A DNA stretch of 9,566 nucleotides from Clostridiales bacterium UBA1380 (GTDB lineage: Bacteria; Bacillota; Clostridia; Oscillospirales; CAG-272), in NCBI GenBank assembly GCA_002305445.1, contig DBRA01000019.1:1-9566 (forward strand), in the 5' to 3' direction. Position numbers and translations under genes: made by a program. The first letter of the stretch is position 1. Every line of letters starts with the position of its first letter. Below are positions 1-7,211 of the stretch, one piece after another. The notes beneath the pieces were generated by a model that saw nothing but the letters and a program-made list of their open reading frames with translations, had not been told where the DNA came from and made no database searches.

Positions 1-26
1 ACGAATTTCTCATCTATCTTGCGCAA
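1..26 (-). CDS. 5' end of a divergent gene, product unknown (partial)
   Basis: On the minus strand a TTG start at 26-24 opens a frame that runs off the left edge. Only eight full codons are visible, reading (M)RKIDEKF. It is supported by position rather than by protein content: an AAAGGAG ribosome site (plus-strand 36-42) lies 9 bases upstream of the TTG, and a near-consensus promoter (67-95, minus strand) lies upstream of that. No ATG in this frame competes. Genes divergent from alpha-galactosidase genes are often LacI- or AraC-family regulators, so that is a reasonable guess, but nothing visible in the peptide shows it. Confidence 0.5.
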
Positions 27-66
27 TTTATATCTCTCCTTTCTGCTTATTTGTCCTTACACGAAC

Positions 67-95
67 ATTATAAGCAAATACTCTACATTTGTAAA
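67..95 (-). promoter_or_regulatory. Sigma-A promoter of the divergent gene
   Basis: Read on the minus strand, a TTTACA -35 box (95-90) is separated by exactly 17 bases from a perfect TATAAT -10 box (72-67). Transcription would start near position 60, giving a leader of about 34 bases that carries the AAAGGAG ribosome site. The -35 box overlaps a small inverted repeat (86-97), so a repressor bound there could block this promoter. Confidence 0.7.
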
Positions 96-97
96 TG
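86..97. repeat. Short inverted repeat over the divergent -35 box
   Basis: CATTT (86-90) and AAATG (93-97) are perfect inverted arms around a GT centre. The repeat covers the -35 box of the minus-strand promoter, which is a usual place for an operator. The arms are short and AT-rich, so chance is possible. Confidence 0.3.
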
Positions 98-104
98 CGC
101 GAAG

Positions 105-123
105 TGTTAACTTTTTATTAACA
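105..123. repeat. Inverted repeat, candidate operator
   Basis: TGTTAA (105-110) and TTAACA (118-123) form a perfect 6-base inverted repeat with a 7-base spacer. It lies between the minus-strand promoter (67-95) and the plus-strand promoter (163-191). A dimeric regulator bound here could control both transcripts. The assignment rests on symmetry and location only. Confidence 0.4.
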
Positions 124-162
124 GCCGTATGTAAGTTATGGCAAATAAATATTATACAGCGC

Positions 163-191
163 TTGTAATAATTCGGGGCGTATTGTATAAT
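163..191 (+). promoter_or_regulatory. Sigma-A promoter of the alpha-galactosidase gene
   Basis: TTGTAA (163-168), a 17-base spacer and a perfect TATAAT (186-191). Transcription would begin near 198. The promoter lies downstream of the ATG at 138, so that ATG would not be on this transcript, which favours the ATG at 240 as the true start. Confidence 0.7.
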
Positions 192-239
192 CAGAGTCGT
201 GGCATAAGGTCGAATACTGATGTTCGGGGTATATTAAAA

Positions 240-2321
240 ATGGATATTATCAGCGAATTCAGCAGGAACACAATAAGCGCGTCGTATGTGAAGTGCGGCG
301 GCGCCGCAGGACTGTGTATTGTTCCGCAGGGCATGGAGAGCGCCGTCGTCGAGAGCCGCCGCTGTCAGGCGGAGCCGCTCGTGCAGCTTCATATCGAGGG
401 CGACGATTTTCCGGACGGTTTTGCAAACGGCCATACGCTGCGCTTCGGCGGCACGATGCGCGGGCTCGAGTTTATCTCGCAGCGCGTCGACGAATCGGAC
501 GGTGCTGTCGTCGTCGTGACCGTGCTTGGCCAAGCGGGCCGGTATGAGGTCGAAAACTACGTGTCGTTCACGGACGGCGACGAAGCGTTCGAGACATGGA
601 ACATCTTTAAAAACACGTCCGGCGAGACGATGACGCTCGACATGCTCTCGAGCTTCGCGTTCGGCGGCATCACGCCTTTTGAGCCCGGCAACGCGCCGGA
701 CACGATGGTGCTGCACCGCGCGCGCTCCTGCTGGAGCGCAGAGGGACGCATCGAATCGACCCCGGTTGAAGATATTCAGCTCGAGCCGTCATGGTCGAGC
801 TACGGCGTAAGGGTAGAGCGCTTCGGGCAGCTCGGCTCGATGCCCGTGCGCAAGTATTTTCCGTTCGTCGCGGTCGAGGACATAAAGCACAACGTCACGT
901 GGGCGGCGCAGCTCGCCTGCAACGGCTCGTGGCAGATAGAGGCGGCTCGGCGCGGCGACGGCCTCGGTCTGTCGGGCGGACTGCCGGACTTCGATTTCGG
1001 ACACTGGAAGAAGAACATCGCGCCGGGCGAAAGCTTCGAGACGCCGAAGGCGATCGTGACTGTCGCGCAGGGCGGCGTCGACGAGGCGTGCGCAAAGCTG
1101 CTGACCGTCGCGCGTCGCTACTTCGAACGCGTTGACGCGTTCGACACGCTGCCGGTGCTGTTCAACGAGTACTGCACGACATGGGGCTGCCCGTCGCACG
1201 AGAACATAAAGAAGACGATTGACGCGCTGAAGGGCCGCGACATCGACGACTTCGTCATCGACGCGGGTTGGTACGCGGACGAACACGGCTGGAGCGGCTC
1301 CGGCGGCGACTGGATCGTAAGCCCCGCGCTGTTCCCGGACGGAATCGACAAAACGGTCGCCATGATAAAAGAGGCTGGCTTTGGCGCAGGCATATGGTTC
1401 GAGGCGGAGACGTGTGCGCCGGCATCGAAGATATTCAAGCGCGAAGACATGCTGCTCAAGCGCGACGGGCGCGTCATATCGACCGGCGGCCGCCGCTTCC
1501 TCGACCTGAGAAAGCCCGAGGTCATGGATTATCTCGACGAACGGGTCATTCAGTTTATAAAGCAGCACGGCTTCAACTACATAAAGATCGACTACAACGA
1601 CACGATAGGCGTCGGCTGCGACGGCGCGGAGAGCCTCGGCGAGGGGCTGCGCCAGAACATGGAGGGCTCGAAGGAGTTCTTCCGCCGCCTGAGGGCGGAG
1701 AACCCCGGCCTTGTGATCGAGAACTGCTCGTCCGGCGGGCACAGGCTCGAGCCGTCGATGATGGCGCTGTGCAGCATGGCGTCCTTCTCGGACGCGCACG
1801 AGTGCGTGCAGATACCCCTGATCGCGGCGAACCTGCACCGGCTGATACTGCCCGCGCAGTCGCAGATATGGGCTGTCATACGCGCGTCCGATTCGATAAA
1901 GCGCATCAACTACTCGCTTGTCAACACGTTCCTCGGCGTCATGTGCCTGTCCGGCGACGTCGCAGGCCTCGACGCGGAACAGTGGGCGGCGGTCGACCGC
2001 GGCATCGCGTTTTACAGAAGCGCTGCCCCCGTCATCAAGGACGGCGTGTCAAAGATATACGGAACACGTCAGACCGCGTACGGCCACCCGAAGGGCTGGC
2101 AGGGCGTCGTCAGACGCGGCACAGCGACGCCGGAAACGCTCGTCGTGTTCCATACGTTCGAAGGCCGCCCCGACGCGGCTCTGATGACGGTCGGCGGCGG
2201 AATGCGCATCAAGAGCGTATTATCGAGCGAGGGCGACGCCGTGACGCTCGAGGGCGATACGCTGCGCATCGAGCCGAAGGCGGACTTCGAAGCCGTCGCC
2301 GTGCTGCTTGCGAAAGAATGA
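240..2321 (+). CDS. Alpha-galactosidase, glycoside hydrolase family 36
   Basis: A 693-residue retaining glycosidase, expected to remove terminal alpha-galactose from raffinose-type sugars or glycan ends; no signal peptide is seen, so probably cytoplasmic. The order is that of GH36: an N-terminal beta-sandwich (about residues 1-290), then a TIM barrel with FVIDAGWY, GIWFEAET and FLDLRKPEV. D451 in Y-I-K-I-D-Y-N is the likely nucleophile; D518 in S-F-S-D-A-H, after the ENCSSGG motif, is the likely acid/base. The Trp of the KWD motif common in many bacterial members is Ile here. The frame stays open back to an ATG at 138, but the intervening 34 codons contain the promoter and are not GH36-like; I choose ATG 240, with a weak GGGG site at 226-229. 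Alpha-N-acetylgalactosaminidase activity also occurs in this family and cannot be excluded. It is followed directly by a terminator, so it is probably transcribed alone. Confidence 0.88.
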   Translation: MDIISEFSRNTISASYVKCGGAAGLCIVPQGMESAVVESRRCQAEPLVQLHIEGDDFPDGFANGHTLRFGGTMRGLEFISQRVDESDGAVVVVTVLGQAGRYEVENYVSFTDGDEAFETWNIFKNTSGETMTLDMLSSFAFGGITPFEPGNAPDTMVLHRARSCWSAEGRIESTPVEDIQLEPSWSSYGVRVERFGQLGSMPVRKYFPFVAVEDIKHNVTWAAQLACNGSWQIEAARRGDGLGLSGGLPDFDFGHWKKNIAPGESFETPKAIVTVAQGGVDEACAKLLTVARRYFERVDAFDTLPVLFNEYCTTWGCPSHENIKKTIDALKGRDIDDFVIDAGWYADEHGWSGSGGDWIVSPALFPDGIDKTVAMIKEAGFGAGIWFEAETCAPASKIFKREDMLLKRDGRVISTGGRRFLDLRKPEVMDYLDERVIQFIKQHGFNYIKIDYNDTIGVGCDGAESLGEGLRQNMEGSKEFFRRLRAENPGLVIENCSSGGHRLEPSMMALCSMASFSDAHECVQIPLIAANLHRLILPAQSQIWAVIRASDSIKRINYSLVNTFLGVMCLSGDVAGLDAEQWAAVDRGIAFYRSAAPVIKDGVSKIYGTRQTAYGHPKGWQGVVRRGTATPETLVVFHTFEGRPDAALMTVGGGMRIKSVLSSEGDAVTLEGDTLRIEPKADFEAVAVLLAKE

Positions 2322-2322
2322 T

Positions 2323-2350
2323 AAAAGAGAGGGTTTTACCCTCTCTTTTT
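2323..2350 (+). terminator. Intrinsic terminator of the alpha-galactosidase gene
   Basis: A perfect 11-base-pair stem, AAAAGAGAGGG (2323-2333) with CCCTCTCTTTT (2339-2349), a 5-base loop and a run of T at the 3' side. It begins one base after the stop codon. Confidence 0.9.
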
Positions 2351-2370
2351 CGCATAAAAACGCATAAAAA
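2351..2370 (+). repeat. Tandem 10-base direct repeat
   Basis: CGCATAAAAA occurs twice back to back (2351-2360 and 2361-2370), directly after the terminator. An AT-rich stretch with a TATAAT (2394-2399) follows, but no -35 box sits at a suitable distance from it. Function unknown. Confidence 0.6.
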
Positions 2371-2447
2371 ATCCGTTCGTCATCGCGCATATATATAATA
2401 AACCGACGAAATATCAGCAATAATATCTAAAACAGACTCTGTGCCTA

Positions 2448-2476
2448 TTGAAAAAAGGAGCGCGATTTGATAAAAT
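2448..2476 (+). promoter_or_regulatory. Sigma-A promoter of upp
   Basis: TTGAAA (2448-2453), a 17-base spacer and TAAAAT (2471-2476). Transcription would start near 2483, leaving a leader of about 60 bases. The leader contains CGAGTCGC twice (2491-2498 and 2516-2523). I see no attenuator or riboswitch with a T-run in it. Confidence 0.6.
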
Positions 2477-2544
2477 ATTATGAAGAAAAGCGAGTCGCGC
2501 GCGCTTGACGCTGTACGAGTCGCAGTCAAAATAAGGAGCGCGAC

Positions 2545-3183
2545 ATGAACGAATATAAAAACGTGACTGTTTTCAATCATCCGCTGATAACGCACAAAAT
2601 ATCGATACTCCGCAAGAAGGAGACCGGCAGCAAGGAGTTCCGCGAGCTTATCGAGGAAATCTCGATGCTGATGGGCTTCGAGGCGATGCGCGATCTTCCG
2701 CTCAAGGAGATCGAGATCGAAACACCGATCACCAGGACAAAGACGAAGGTGCTCGCGGGCAAAAAGCTCGCGATAGTGCCGATACTGCGCGCCGGACTCG
2801 GCATGGTGAGCGGCCTGCAGGCACTCGTCCCGAACGCCAAGGTCGGCCACATCGGTCTTTACCGCGATCACGAGACGCTTCAGCCGCACGAGTACTACTG
2901 CAAGCTGCCCGACGATATCGAAAAGCGCCTTGTCATACTCGTCGACCCGATGCTCGCGACCGGCGGATCGGCCGTCGTGGCCGTCAATTTCATCAAGGCG
3001 CGCGGCTGCTCGCACATCAAGCTGATGTCGATCATCGCGGCTCCGGAGGGCGTCAAGACCTTTACCGAAGCGCATCCGGACGTCGAACTGTACTGCGGCT
3101 GCGTCGACAAGGGCTTAAACGAGATCGGATATATCGTCCCCGGACTCGGCGACGCCGGCGACAGAATCTTCGGCACGAAGTAA
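2545..3183 (+). CDS. upp: Uracil phosphoribosyltransferase
   Basis: Converts uracil and PRPP to UMP and pyrophosphate in the cytoplasm (pyrimidine salvage). The 212-residue length is standard. Family motifs are complete: I-L-R-A-G-L at 80-85, the PRPP loop D-P-M-L-A-T-G-G-S at 134-142, and the C-terminal uracil-binding stretch Y-I-V-P-G-L-G-D-A-G-D-R at 196-207. The ATG at 2545 has an AAGGAG site (2533-2538) 6 bases upstream. The gene has its own promoter and terminator, so it appears to be a single-gene unit, not joined to a uracil permease or pyr genes as in some relatives. No defects seen. Confidence 0.97.
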   Translation: MNEYKNVTVFNHPLITHKISILRKKETGSKEFRELIEEISMLMGFEAMRDLPLKEIEIETPITRTKTKVLAGKKLAIVPILRAGLGMVSGLQALVPNAKVGHIGLYRDHETLQPHEYYCKLPDDIEKRLVILVDPMLATGGSAVVAVNFIKARGCSHIKLMSIIAAPEGVKTFTEAHPDVELYCGCVDKGLNEIGYIVPGLGDAGDRIFGTK

Positions 3184-3204
3184 GTTCGATTAATAATATT
3201 TCAT

Positions 3205-3254
3205 ATCAAGCGGGAGCGCGATTTCGCGCTCCCGCTTGATTTTGGCGCTTTTTG
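3205..3254 (+). terminator. Intrinsic terminator of upp
   Basis: A perfect 17-base-pair stem (3205-3221 with 3224-3240) around a two-base TT centre, so the hairpin must open to a slightly larger loop in RNA. It is followed by TTTT and then TTTTT (about 3250-3254). It lies 21 bases after the upp stop and should isolate upp from the iorA promoter. Confidence 0.92.
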
Positions 3255-3300
3255 CTAAAAAATTACAGGAAAGGATTGTGTTATAACGTTGTGCCGGCAG

Positions 3301-3329
3301 TTGACTTTTTATGAGAGACACTGTATAAT
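3301..3329 (+). promoter_or_regulatory. Strong sigma-A promoter of the iorAB transcript
   Basis: TTGACT (3301-3306), a 17-base spacer and a perfect TATAAT (3324-3329), the best promoter match in the window. Transcription would start near 3336. An 8-base palindrome, GTTATAAC (3280-3287), lies just upstream of the -35 box and might be an operator or activator site, though it is short. No riboswitch or T-box is seen in the short leader. Confidence 0.85.
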
Positions 3330-3371
3330 AACATATTAAATTGTTAATTCCTAAAGGAGCTTTTCCACGAT

Positions 3372-5135
3372 ATGAAAGCCTTTATGTTGGGAAACGAAGC
3401 GGTCGCCCGCGGCTTGTACGAAGCCGGCGTGCGGTTCGTTTCAAGCTACCCCGGCACGCCGTCCACCGAGATAACGGAATACGCGGCGGATTATGACGAA
3501 ATATACGCGGAGTGGGCGCCCAACGAAAAGGTCGCGCTCGAAGCCGCTCTCGGCGCGTCCGTGGCCGGGGCGCGCTCGTTCTGCGGTATGAAGCACGTCG
3601 GACTGAACGTCGCCGCCGACCCGCTTTTCATCTGCTCGTATGTCGGCGGAGGCGGCGGATTTGTGATCGGCGTCGCGGACGACCCCGGAATGCATTCGAG
3701 CCAGAACGAACAGGACAGCCGCCACTACGCGATCGCCGCGAAGCTGCCGATGCTCGAGCCGTGCAATTCGGCCGAATGCCTTGCCTACACGAAGGCGGCG
3801 TACGAGCTTTCCGAAAAATACAACACGCCCGTGCTGCTCAGACTGAGCACGCGCGTTTCGCATTCGCGCGGCGTCGTCGACACCGCCGACCGCACCGAGC
3901 TGCCGCTCAAAGCATATGAAAAGGATCCGAAAAAGTACGTCATGATGCCGGGCAACGCGAAGGGACGTCACGTCGTCGCCGAGAAAACGCTCGCGGACAT
4001 CAAGGCGTACGCGAAGGACTGCCCGCTCAACAAAATCGAGCGAGGCCGCGACAACAGGATCGGCATAATCACCGCCGGCATCGCCTATACATACGCGAAA
4101 GAAGCGTTCGGGGACAGCGCGTCCTACTTGAAGCTGGGGCTTGTCAACCCGCTGCCCGACGAGCTGCTGCTCGAGTTCGCTTCGTCCGTCGAGCGCGTCA
4201 TAATCGTCGAAGACCTCGACCCCGTTATAGAGACCGCGTGCCGCGCGCTCGGCATCAAGTGCGACGGCAAAACGACCGCCGACGGAGCGCCGCTGCTCCC
4301 GCTCTGCGGCGAGTATTCCCAGCAGCTTCTGCGCGAGGTGCTGCTCGGCGAAAAGAGCGAGGAGAAGTCGCTCGGCGAACCGATACCTCCGCGTCCGCCC
4401 GTGCTTTGCCCCGGCTGCCCGCACAGAGGCGTGTTCTACGTGCTCGGCAAGCTGAAGCTGCACGTCTCCGGCGACATCGGCTGCTATACGCTCGGCGCGG
4501 TTGCGCCGCTCTCCGCGATGGACACGACGTTCTGCATGGGCGCGTCAATATCGGCGCTGCACGGCTACAACAAGGTGCTCGGCGACGATGCGGAGAAGAA
4601 GTCAGTCGCGGTAATCGGCGACAGCACGTTCATGCATTCGGGCATGACGGGGCTTGTCAACGTCGTCTACAACGGCACCGCCACCACGACGATCATACTC
4701 GACAACTCGATAACCGGCATGACCGGCCACCAGCAGAACCCGCTCACCGGTCTGACGCTAAAGAACACGCCCGCTCCGGCGATCCATGCGGAAGATATCT
4801 GCGCCGCGCTCGGCGTCGCGCGCGAACACATCCGCGTCGTCGACCCGTACGATATCACCGAAGTCGAGCGCGTCGTCAAAGAGGAGCTCGACGCTCCCGT
4901 CCCGTCCGTCATCATCTGCCGCCGCCCGTGCGTGCTGCTCAAATACGTCAAGCGCCAGCCGCCGCTGCATGTCGACAGGGACAAATGCAAGAGCTGCCGC
5001 GCCTGCATGAAGCCGGGCTGCCCGTGCATCTCGTTCGAGGAAGGCAAGGCTGAGATAGACGCCAATACCTGCGTCGGCTGCGGACTTTGCGCAAAGCTCT
5101 GCCGCTTCGGCGCTATATCGGAGGCGAAGAACTAA
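3372..5135 (+). CDS. iorA: Indolepyruvate ferredoxin oxidoreductase, alpha subunit
   Basis: Catalytic thiamine-diphosphate subunit of the IorAB complex: arylpyruvate + CoA + oxidised ferredoxin gives arylacetyl-CoA + CO2 + reduced ferredoxin; reversible, cytoplasmic. At 587 residues it has the usual layout: an N-terminal pyrimidine-binding domain with S-Y-P-G-T-P-S-T-E-I, a central domain, and a ThDP domain with G-D-I-G-C (367-371) and G-D-S (416-418) followed by D-N (444-445). A C-terminal ferredoxin domain carries Cys 539/542/545/550 and Cys 567/570/573/577 for two 4Fe-4S clusters. Oddity: the residue after C577 is Arg, where such motifs usually have Pro; C552 is an extra cysteine. An AAGGAG site (3354-3359) lies 12 bases before the ATG, a slightly long gap. 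The stop overlaps the iorB start, which fits equal subunit production. Confidence 0.95.
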   Translation: MKAFMLGNEAVARGLYEAGVRFVSSYPGTPSTEITEYAADYDEIYAEWAPNEKVALEAALGASVAGARSFCGMKHVGLNVAADPLFICSYVGGGGGFVIGVADDPGMHSSQNEQDSRHYAIAAKLPMLEPCNSAECLAYTKAAYELSEKYNTPVLLRLSTRVSHSRGVVDTADRTELPLKAYEKDPKKYVMMPGNAKGRHVVAEKTLADIKAYAKDCPLNKIERGRDNRIGIITAGIAYTYAKEAFGDSASYLKLGLVNPLPDELLLEFASSVERVIIVEDLDPVIETACRALGIKCDGKTTADGAPLLPLCGEYSQQLLREVLLGEKSEEKSLGEPIPPRPPVLCPGCPHRGVFYVLGKLKLHVSGDIGCYTLGAVAPLSAMDTTFCMGASISALHGYNKVLGDDAEKKSVAVIGDSTFMHSGMTGLVNVVYNGTATTTIILDNSITGMTGHQQNPLTGLTLKNTPAPAIHAEDICAALGVAREHIRVVDPYDITEVERVVKEELDAPVPSVIICRRPCVLLKYVKRQPPLHVDRDKCKSCRACMKPGCPCISFEEGKAEIDANTCVGCGLCAKLCRFGAISEAKN

Positions 5136-5719
5136 TGACACGAAACATAATGATAGTCGGCGTCGGCGGACAGGGCTCCCTGCTCGCGAGCCGCATACTC
5201 GGGCGCGCCGCGCTCGATTCCGGATACGACGTCAAGGTGTCCGAGGTGCACGGGATGTCCCAGCGCGGCGGTTCCGTCGTCACCTATGTCCGCTACGGTG
5301 ACAATATCGGCTCGCCCGTCATCTGCCGCGGCGAGGCCGACGTCATACTCAGCTTCGAAGAGCTCGAAGCCGCGCGCTGGCTCGACTGCCTGCGCGACGG
5401 CGGCGTGATAATCACGTCCACGCAGCAGATTAACCCGATGCCTGTCGTCGCCGGCGCCGCCGTCTACCCCGACAGCCTGACGGATAAGCTGCGCGCGAAA
5501 AACATAAAAGTCATCGCTGAGGACGCGCTCGCGATCGCCGAAAAAGGCGGCTCGGCGAAGGCGTCGAACGTCGCCCTGATCGGGCTCGCCGCGCACACGC
5601 TCGGCTTCGACGCAGCCGTGCTGCGCAACGCCGTCGCCGCCTGCGTTCCGCCCAAGGCGCTTGATATCAACCTTAGCGTTTTCGACGAAGCCGCCCGCAC
5701 CTCGAAGGACCGATTTTAA
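5135..5719 (+). CDS. iorB: Indolepyruvate ferredoxin oxidoreductase, beta subunit
   Basis: Small partner of IorA, 194 residues, equivalent to the gamma domain of 2-oxoacid:ferredoxin oxidoreductases. It helps form the CoA/active-site side of the complex. Visible signatures are a Rossmann-like G-V-G-G-Q-G at 9-14 and the conserved E-V-H-G-M-S-Q-R-G-G at 37-46. The frame is open from 5087, but the ATG at 5135 is the real start. It shares one base with the iorA stop (TAATG), has GGAGG (5120-5124) 10 bases upstream, and begins M-T-R-N-I-M-I-V-G as family members do. Translation is probably coupled to iorA. Confidence 0.95.
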   Translation: MTRNIMIVGVGGQGSLLASRILGRAALDSGYDVKVSEVHGMSQRGGSVVTYVRYGDNIGSPVICRGEADVILSFEELEAARWLDCLRDGGVIITSTQQINPMPVVAGAAVYPDSLTDKLRAKNIKVIAEDALAIAEKGGSAKASNVALIGLAAHTLGFDAAVLRNAVAACVPPKALDINLSVFDEAARTSKDRF

Positions 5720-5728
5720 AGATGATCT

Positions 5729-5757
5729 AAGCGGGGAACGGTTAAAACCGCTTTCCC
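5729..5757 (+). other. Hairpin with two alternative foldings between iorB and paaK
   Basis: Two exclusive pairings are possible. One is GGGAACGGTT (5734-5743) with AACCG (5746-5750) and TTCCC (5753-5757), leaving a two-base bulge. The other is AAGCGG (5729-5734) with CCGCTT (5748-5753). No T-run follows, so it is not a standard terminator. The rest of the gap to 5855 shows no convincing promoter, so paaK is probably transcribed with iorAB, perhaps at a reduced level or from a differently processed RNA. Confidence 0.35.
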
Positions 5758-5855
5758 AAAACGTAAATTATATCTCTTGAATTTTTTAATAAACGCTGGG
5801 GGCGGCATCTGCTGACCCGCGGAAAAATCATTTTTAAACGAAAGGTTCTCTCACA

Positions 5856-7163
5856 ATGACAAAATATTACGATAAGCTGGTTGAAACAGCTCCCCGAAGC
5901 GACATGCACGCGCTTCAGTCGCTCAATCTCTCGCGCACCGTGCGCCGCGTATACGAATGTGTTCCGCTTTACCGCGCGCGAATGGACGAAGCCGGCATCC
6001 GCCCTGAGGACATAAAGAGCGTCGACGATCTACACAAGCTTCCGTTCACAAACAAGCAGGATCTGCGCGACACGTATCCCTACGGGATGTTCGCGGTGCC
6101 GAAGGAGGAGCTGTGCCGCATCCACGCCAGCTCCGGCACGACGGGCAAGCAGACTGTCGTCGGCTACACAAAGCGCGACGTCGATATGTGGGCGGGCTGC
6201 GTCGCCCGCGCGCTGACGGCCGCGGGCGCCGACCACGGCGACTACGTCCACGTCAGCTACGGCTACGGGCTGTTCACCGGCGGCTTGGGCCTGCACTACG
6301 GCGCGGAGCTGCTCGGCGCGACGGTCATACCGGTCTCGAGCGGAAACACCGCGAGACAGGTTCAGATCCTTCAGGATTTCGGCAGCAGCATACTCTGCTG
6401 CACGCCGTCGTACGCGCTCTATATCGCAGACACGATCAAGCAGCTCGGCGTGCCGAAGGAGTCGCTCGCGCTCAAGGCGGGCATCTTCGGAGCGGAGCCG
6501 TGGACGGAGGAGATGCGCCGCGAGATCGAGAACCGCCTCGCCATAAAGGCATACGACATCTACGGCCTGTCCGAAGTCGTCGGCCCCGGCGTCGCGTTCG
6601 ACTGCGAGTGCCAGGACGGCATGCACGTAAACGAGGACCACTTCATCATAGAGATCGTCGATCCGAAGACCGGCGAGCCGCTGCCCGACGGCGAGCTCGG
6701 CGAGGTCGTTTTCACCTGCGTCACGAAGGAGGCGCTGCCGCTCATCCGCTACCGCACGCACGACATCAGCTCGATCACGCACGAGCCGTGTAAATGCGGG
6801 CGCACGCTCGTCAGGATGCGCAAGCCGCACGGCCGCTCCGACGACATGCTCATCATCCGCGGCGTCAACGTGTTCCCGTCGCAGATCGAGTCGGTGCTGC
6901 TTTCGATGGGCGACGTGGAGCCGCAGTATATGATCATCGTCGACCGCGTCAACAACACGGACACGATGGAGATACAGGTCGAGGTCTCCGACGATATGAT
7001 CAACGGCACCGTCCGCGGGCTCGAGCAGTTCGGCGCGGCGCTCCGCGCGAAGCTCGAATCCGTGCTCGGTCTTAGCGCGAAGATCACCTTTGTCGAGCCG
7101 ATGACGCTCGCCCGCTCCGAGGGAAAGGCGAAGCGCGTCATAGACAAACGCATTTTGCACTGA
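5856..7163 (+). CDS. paaK: Phenylacetate-CoA ligase (AMP-forming)
   Basis: ANL-superfamily adenylating enzyme: arylacetate + ATP + CoA gives arylacetyl-CoA + AMP + PPi, in the cytoplasm. It has 435 residues, as usual for PaaK. Motifs in order: phosphate loop H-A-S-S-G-T-T-G-K (90-98), Y-G-L-S-E (236-240), R-Y-R-T-H-D (298-303, D303 for ribose), G-R-S-D-D-M-L (326-332), and a C-terminal G-K-A-K-R whose K424 is the likely catalytic lysine. Four cysteines in two pairs (C250/C252 and C312/C314) could bind a metal; this is inferred from spacing. AAAGG (5841-5845) lies 10 bases before the ATG. Standing behind iorAB and with no aerobic paa genes nearby, it likely serves the IorAB reaction: activating arylacetates for reductive carboxylation, or recovering energy in reverse. 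Substrate (phenyl-, indole- or hydroxyphenylacetate) cannot be told. Confidence 0.93.
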   Translation: MTKYYDKLVETAPRSDMHALQSLNLSRTVRRVYECVPLYRARMDEAGIRPEDIKSVDDLHKLPFTNKQDLRDTYPYGMFAVPKEELCRIHASSGTTGKQTVVGYTKRDVDMWAGCVARALTAAGADHGDYVHVSYGYGLFTGGLGLHYGAELLGATVIPVSSGNTARQVQILQDFGSSILCCTPSYALYIADTIKQLGVPKESLALKAGIFGAEPWTEEMRREIENRLAIKAYDIYGLSEVVGPGVAFDCECQDGMHVNEDHFIIEIVDPKTGEPLPDGELGEVVFTCVTKEALPLIRYRTHDISSITHEPCKCGRTLVRMRKPHGRSDDMLIIRGVNVFPSQIESVLLSMGDVEPQYMIIVDRVNNTDTMEIQVEVSDDMINGTVRGLEQFGAALRAKLESVLGLSAKITFVEPMTLARSEGKAKRVIDKRILH

Positions 7164-7181
7164 ATAAGTTAAAAGACGGCG

Positions 7182-7211
7182 GGGGCCGCCGCTTGAATAC
7201 GCGGCGGCCCC
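7182..7211 (+). terminator. GC-rich hairpin behind paaK, possible terminator
   Basis: A perfect 11-base-pair stem, GGGGCCGCCGC (7182-7192) with GCGGCGGCCCC (7201-7211), and an 8-base loop. It begins 18 bases after the paaK stop, the right place for a terminator, and is very stable. However, it is followed by GTGCTATAAT rather than a T-run, so intrinsic termination would be weak. It may instead stabilise the 3' end of the mRNA or act on the overlapping promoter. Confidence 0.45.

Noticed and set aside
789..1838. A 349-codon open frame on the minus strand inside the alpha-galactosidase gene
   Set aside because: It lies wholly antisense to a GH36 gene with intact catalytic motifs. Its product is an Arg/Val/Ala-rich sequence typical of GC-rich shadow frames, with no recognisable domain.
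1268..2398. A 376-codon plus-strand frame overlapping the end of the alpha-galactosidase gene
   Set aside because: Extremely Arg-rich out-of-frame reading that runs through the terminator hairpin at 2323-2350; no ribosome site.
3441..4463. A 340-codon minus-strand frame inside iorA
   Set aside because: Antisense shadow of a well-conserved gene; low-complexity Arg/Val/Ala composition and no start signals.
5087..5134. Sixteen extra N-terminal codons for IorB
   Set aside because: They overlap the ferredoxin domain of IorA. The ATG at 5135 has a good GGAGG site and the usual family N-terminus.
5777..5805. TTGAAT at 5777-5782 as a -35 box for a paaK promoter
   Set aside because: The position 17 bases downstream is GGCGGC-like, with no -10 box; the nearby TAATAA is too close.
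6030..7160. A 376-codon minus-strand frame covering most of paaK
   Set aside because: Same shadow effect: scarcity of TTA, CTA and TCA codons in the real gene leaves the opposite strand without stops.
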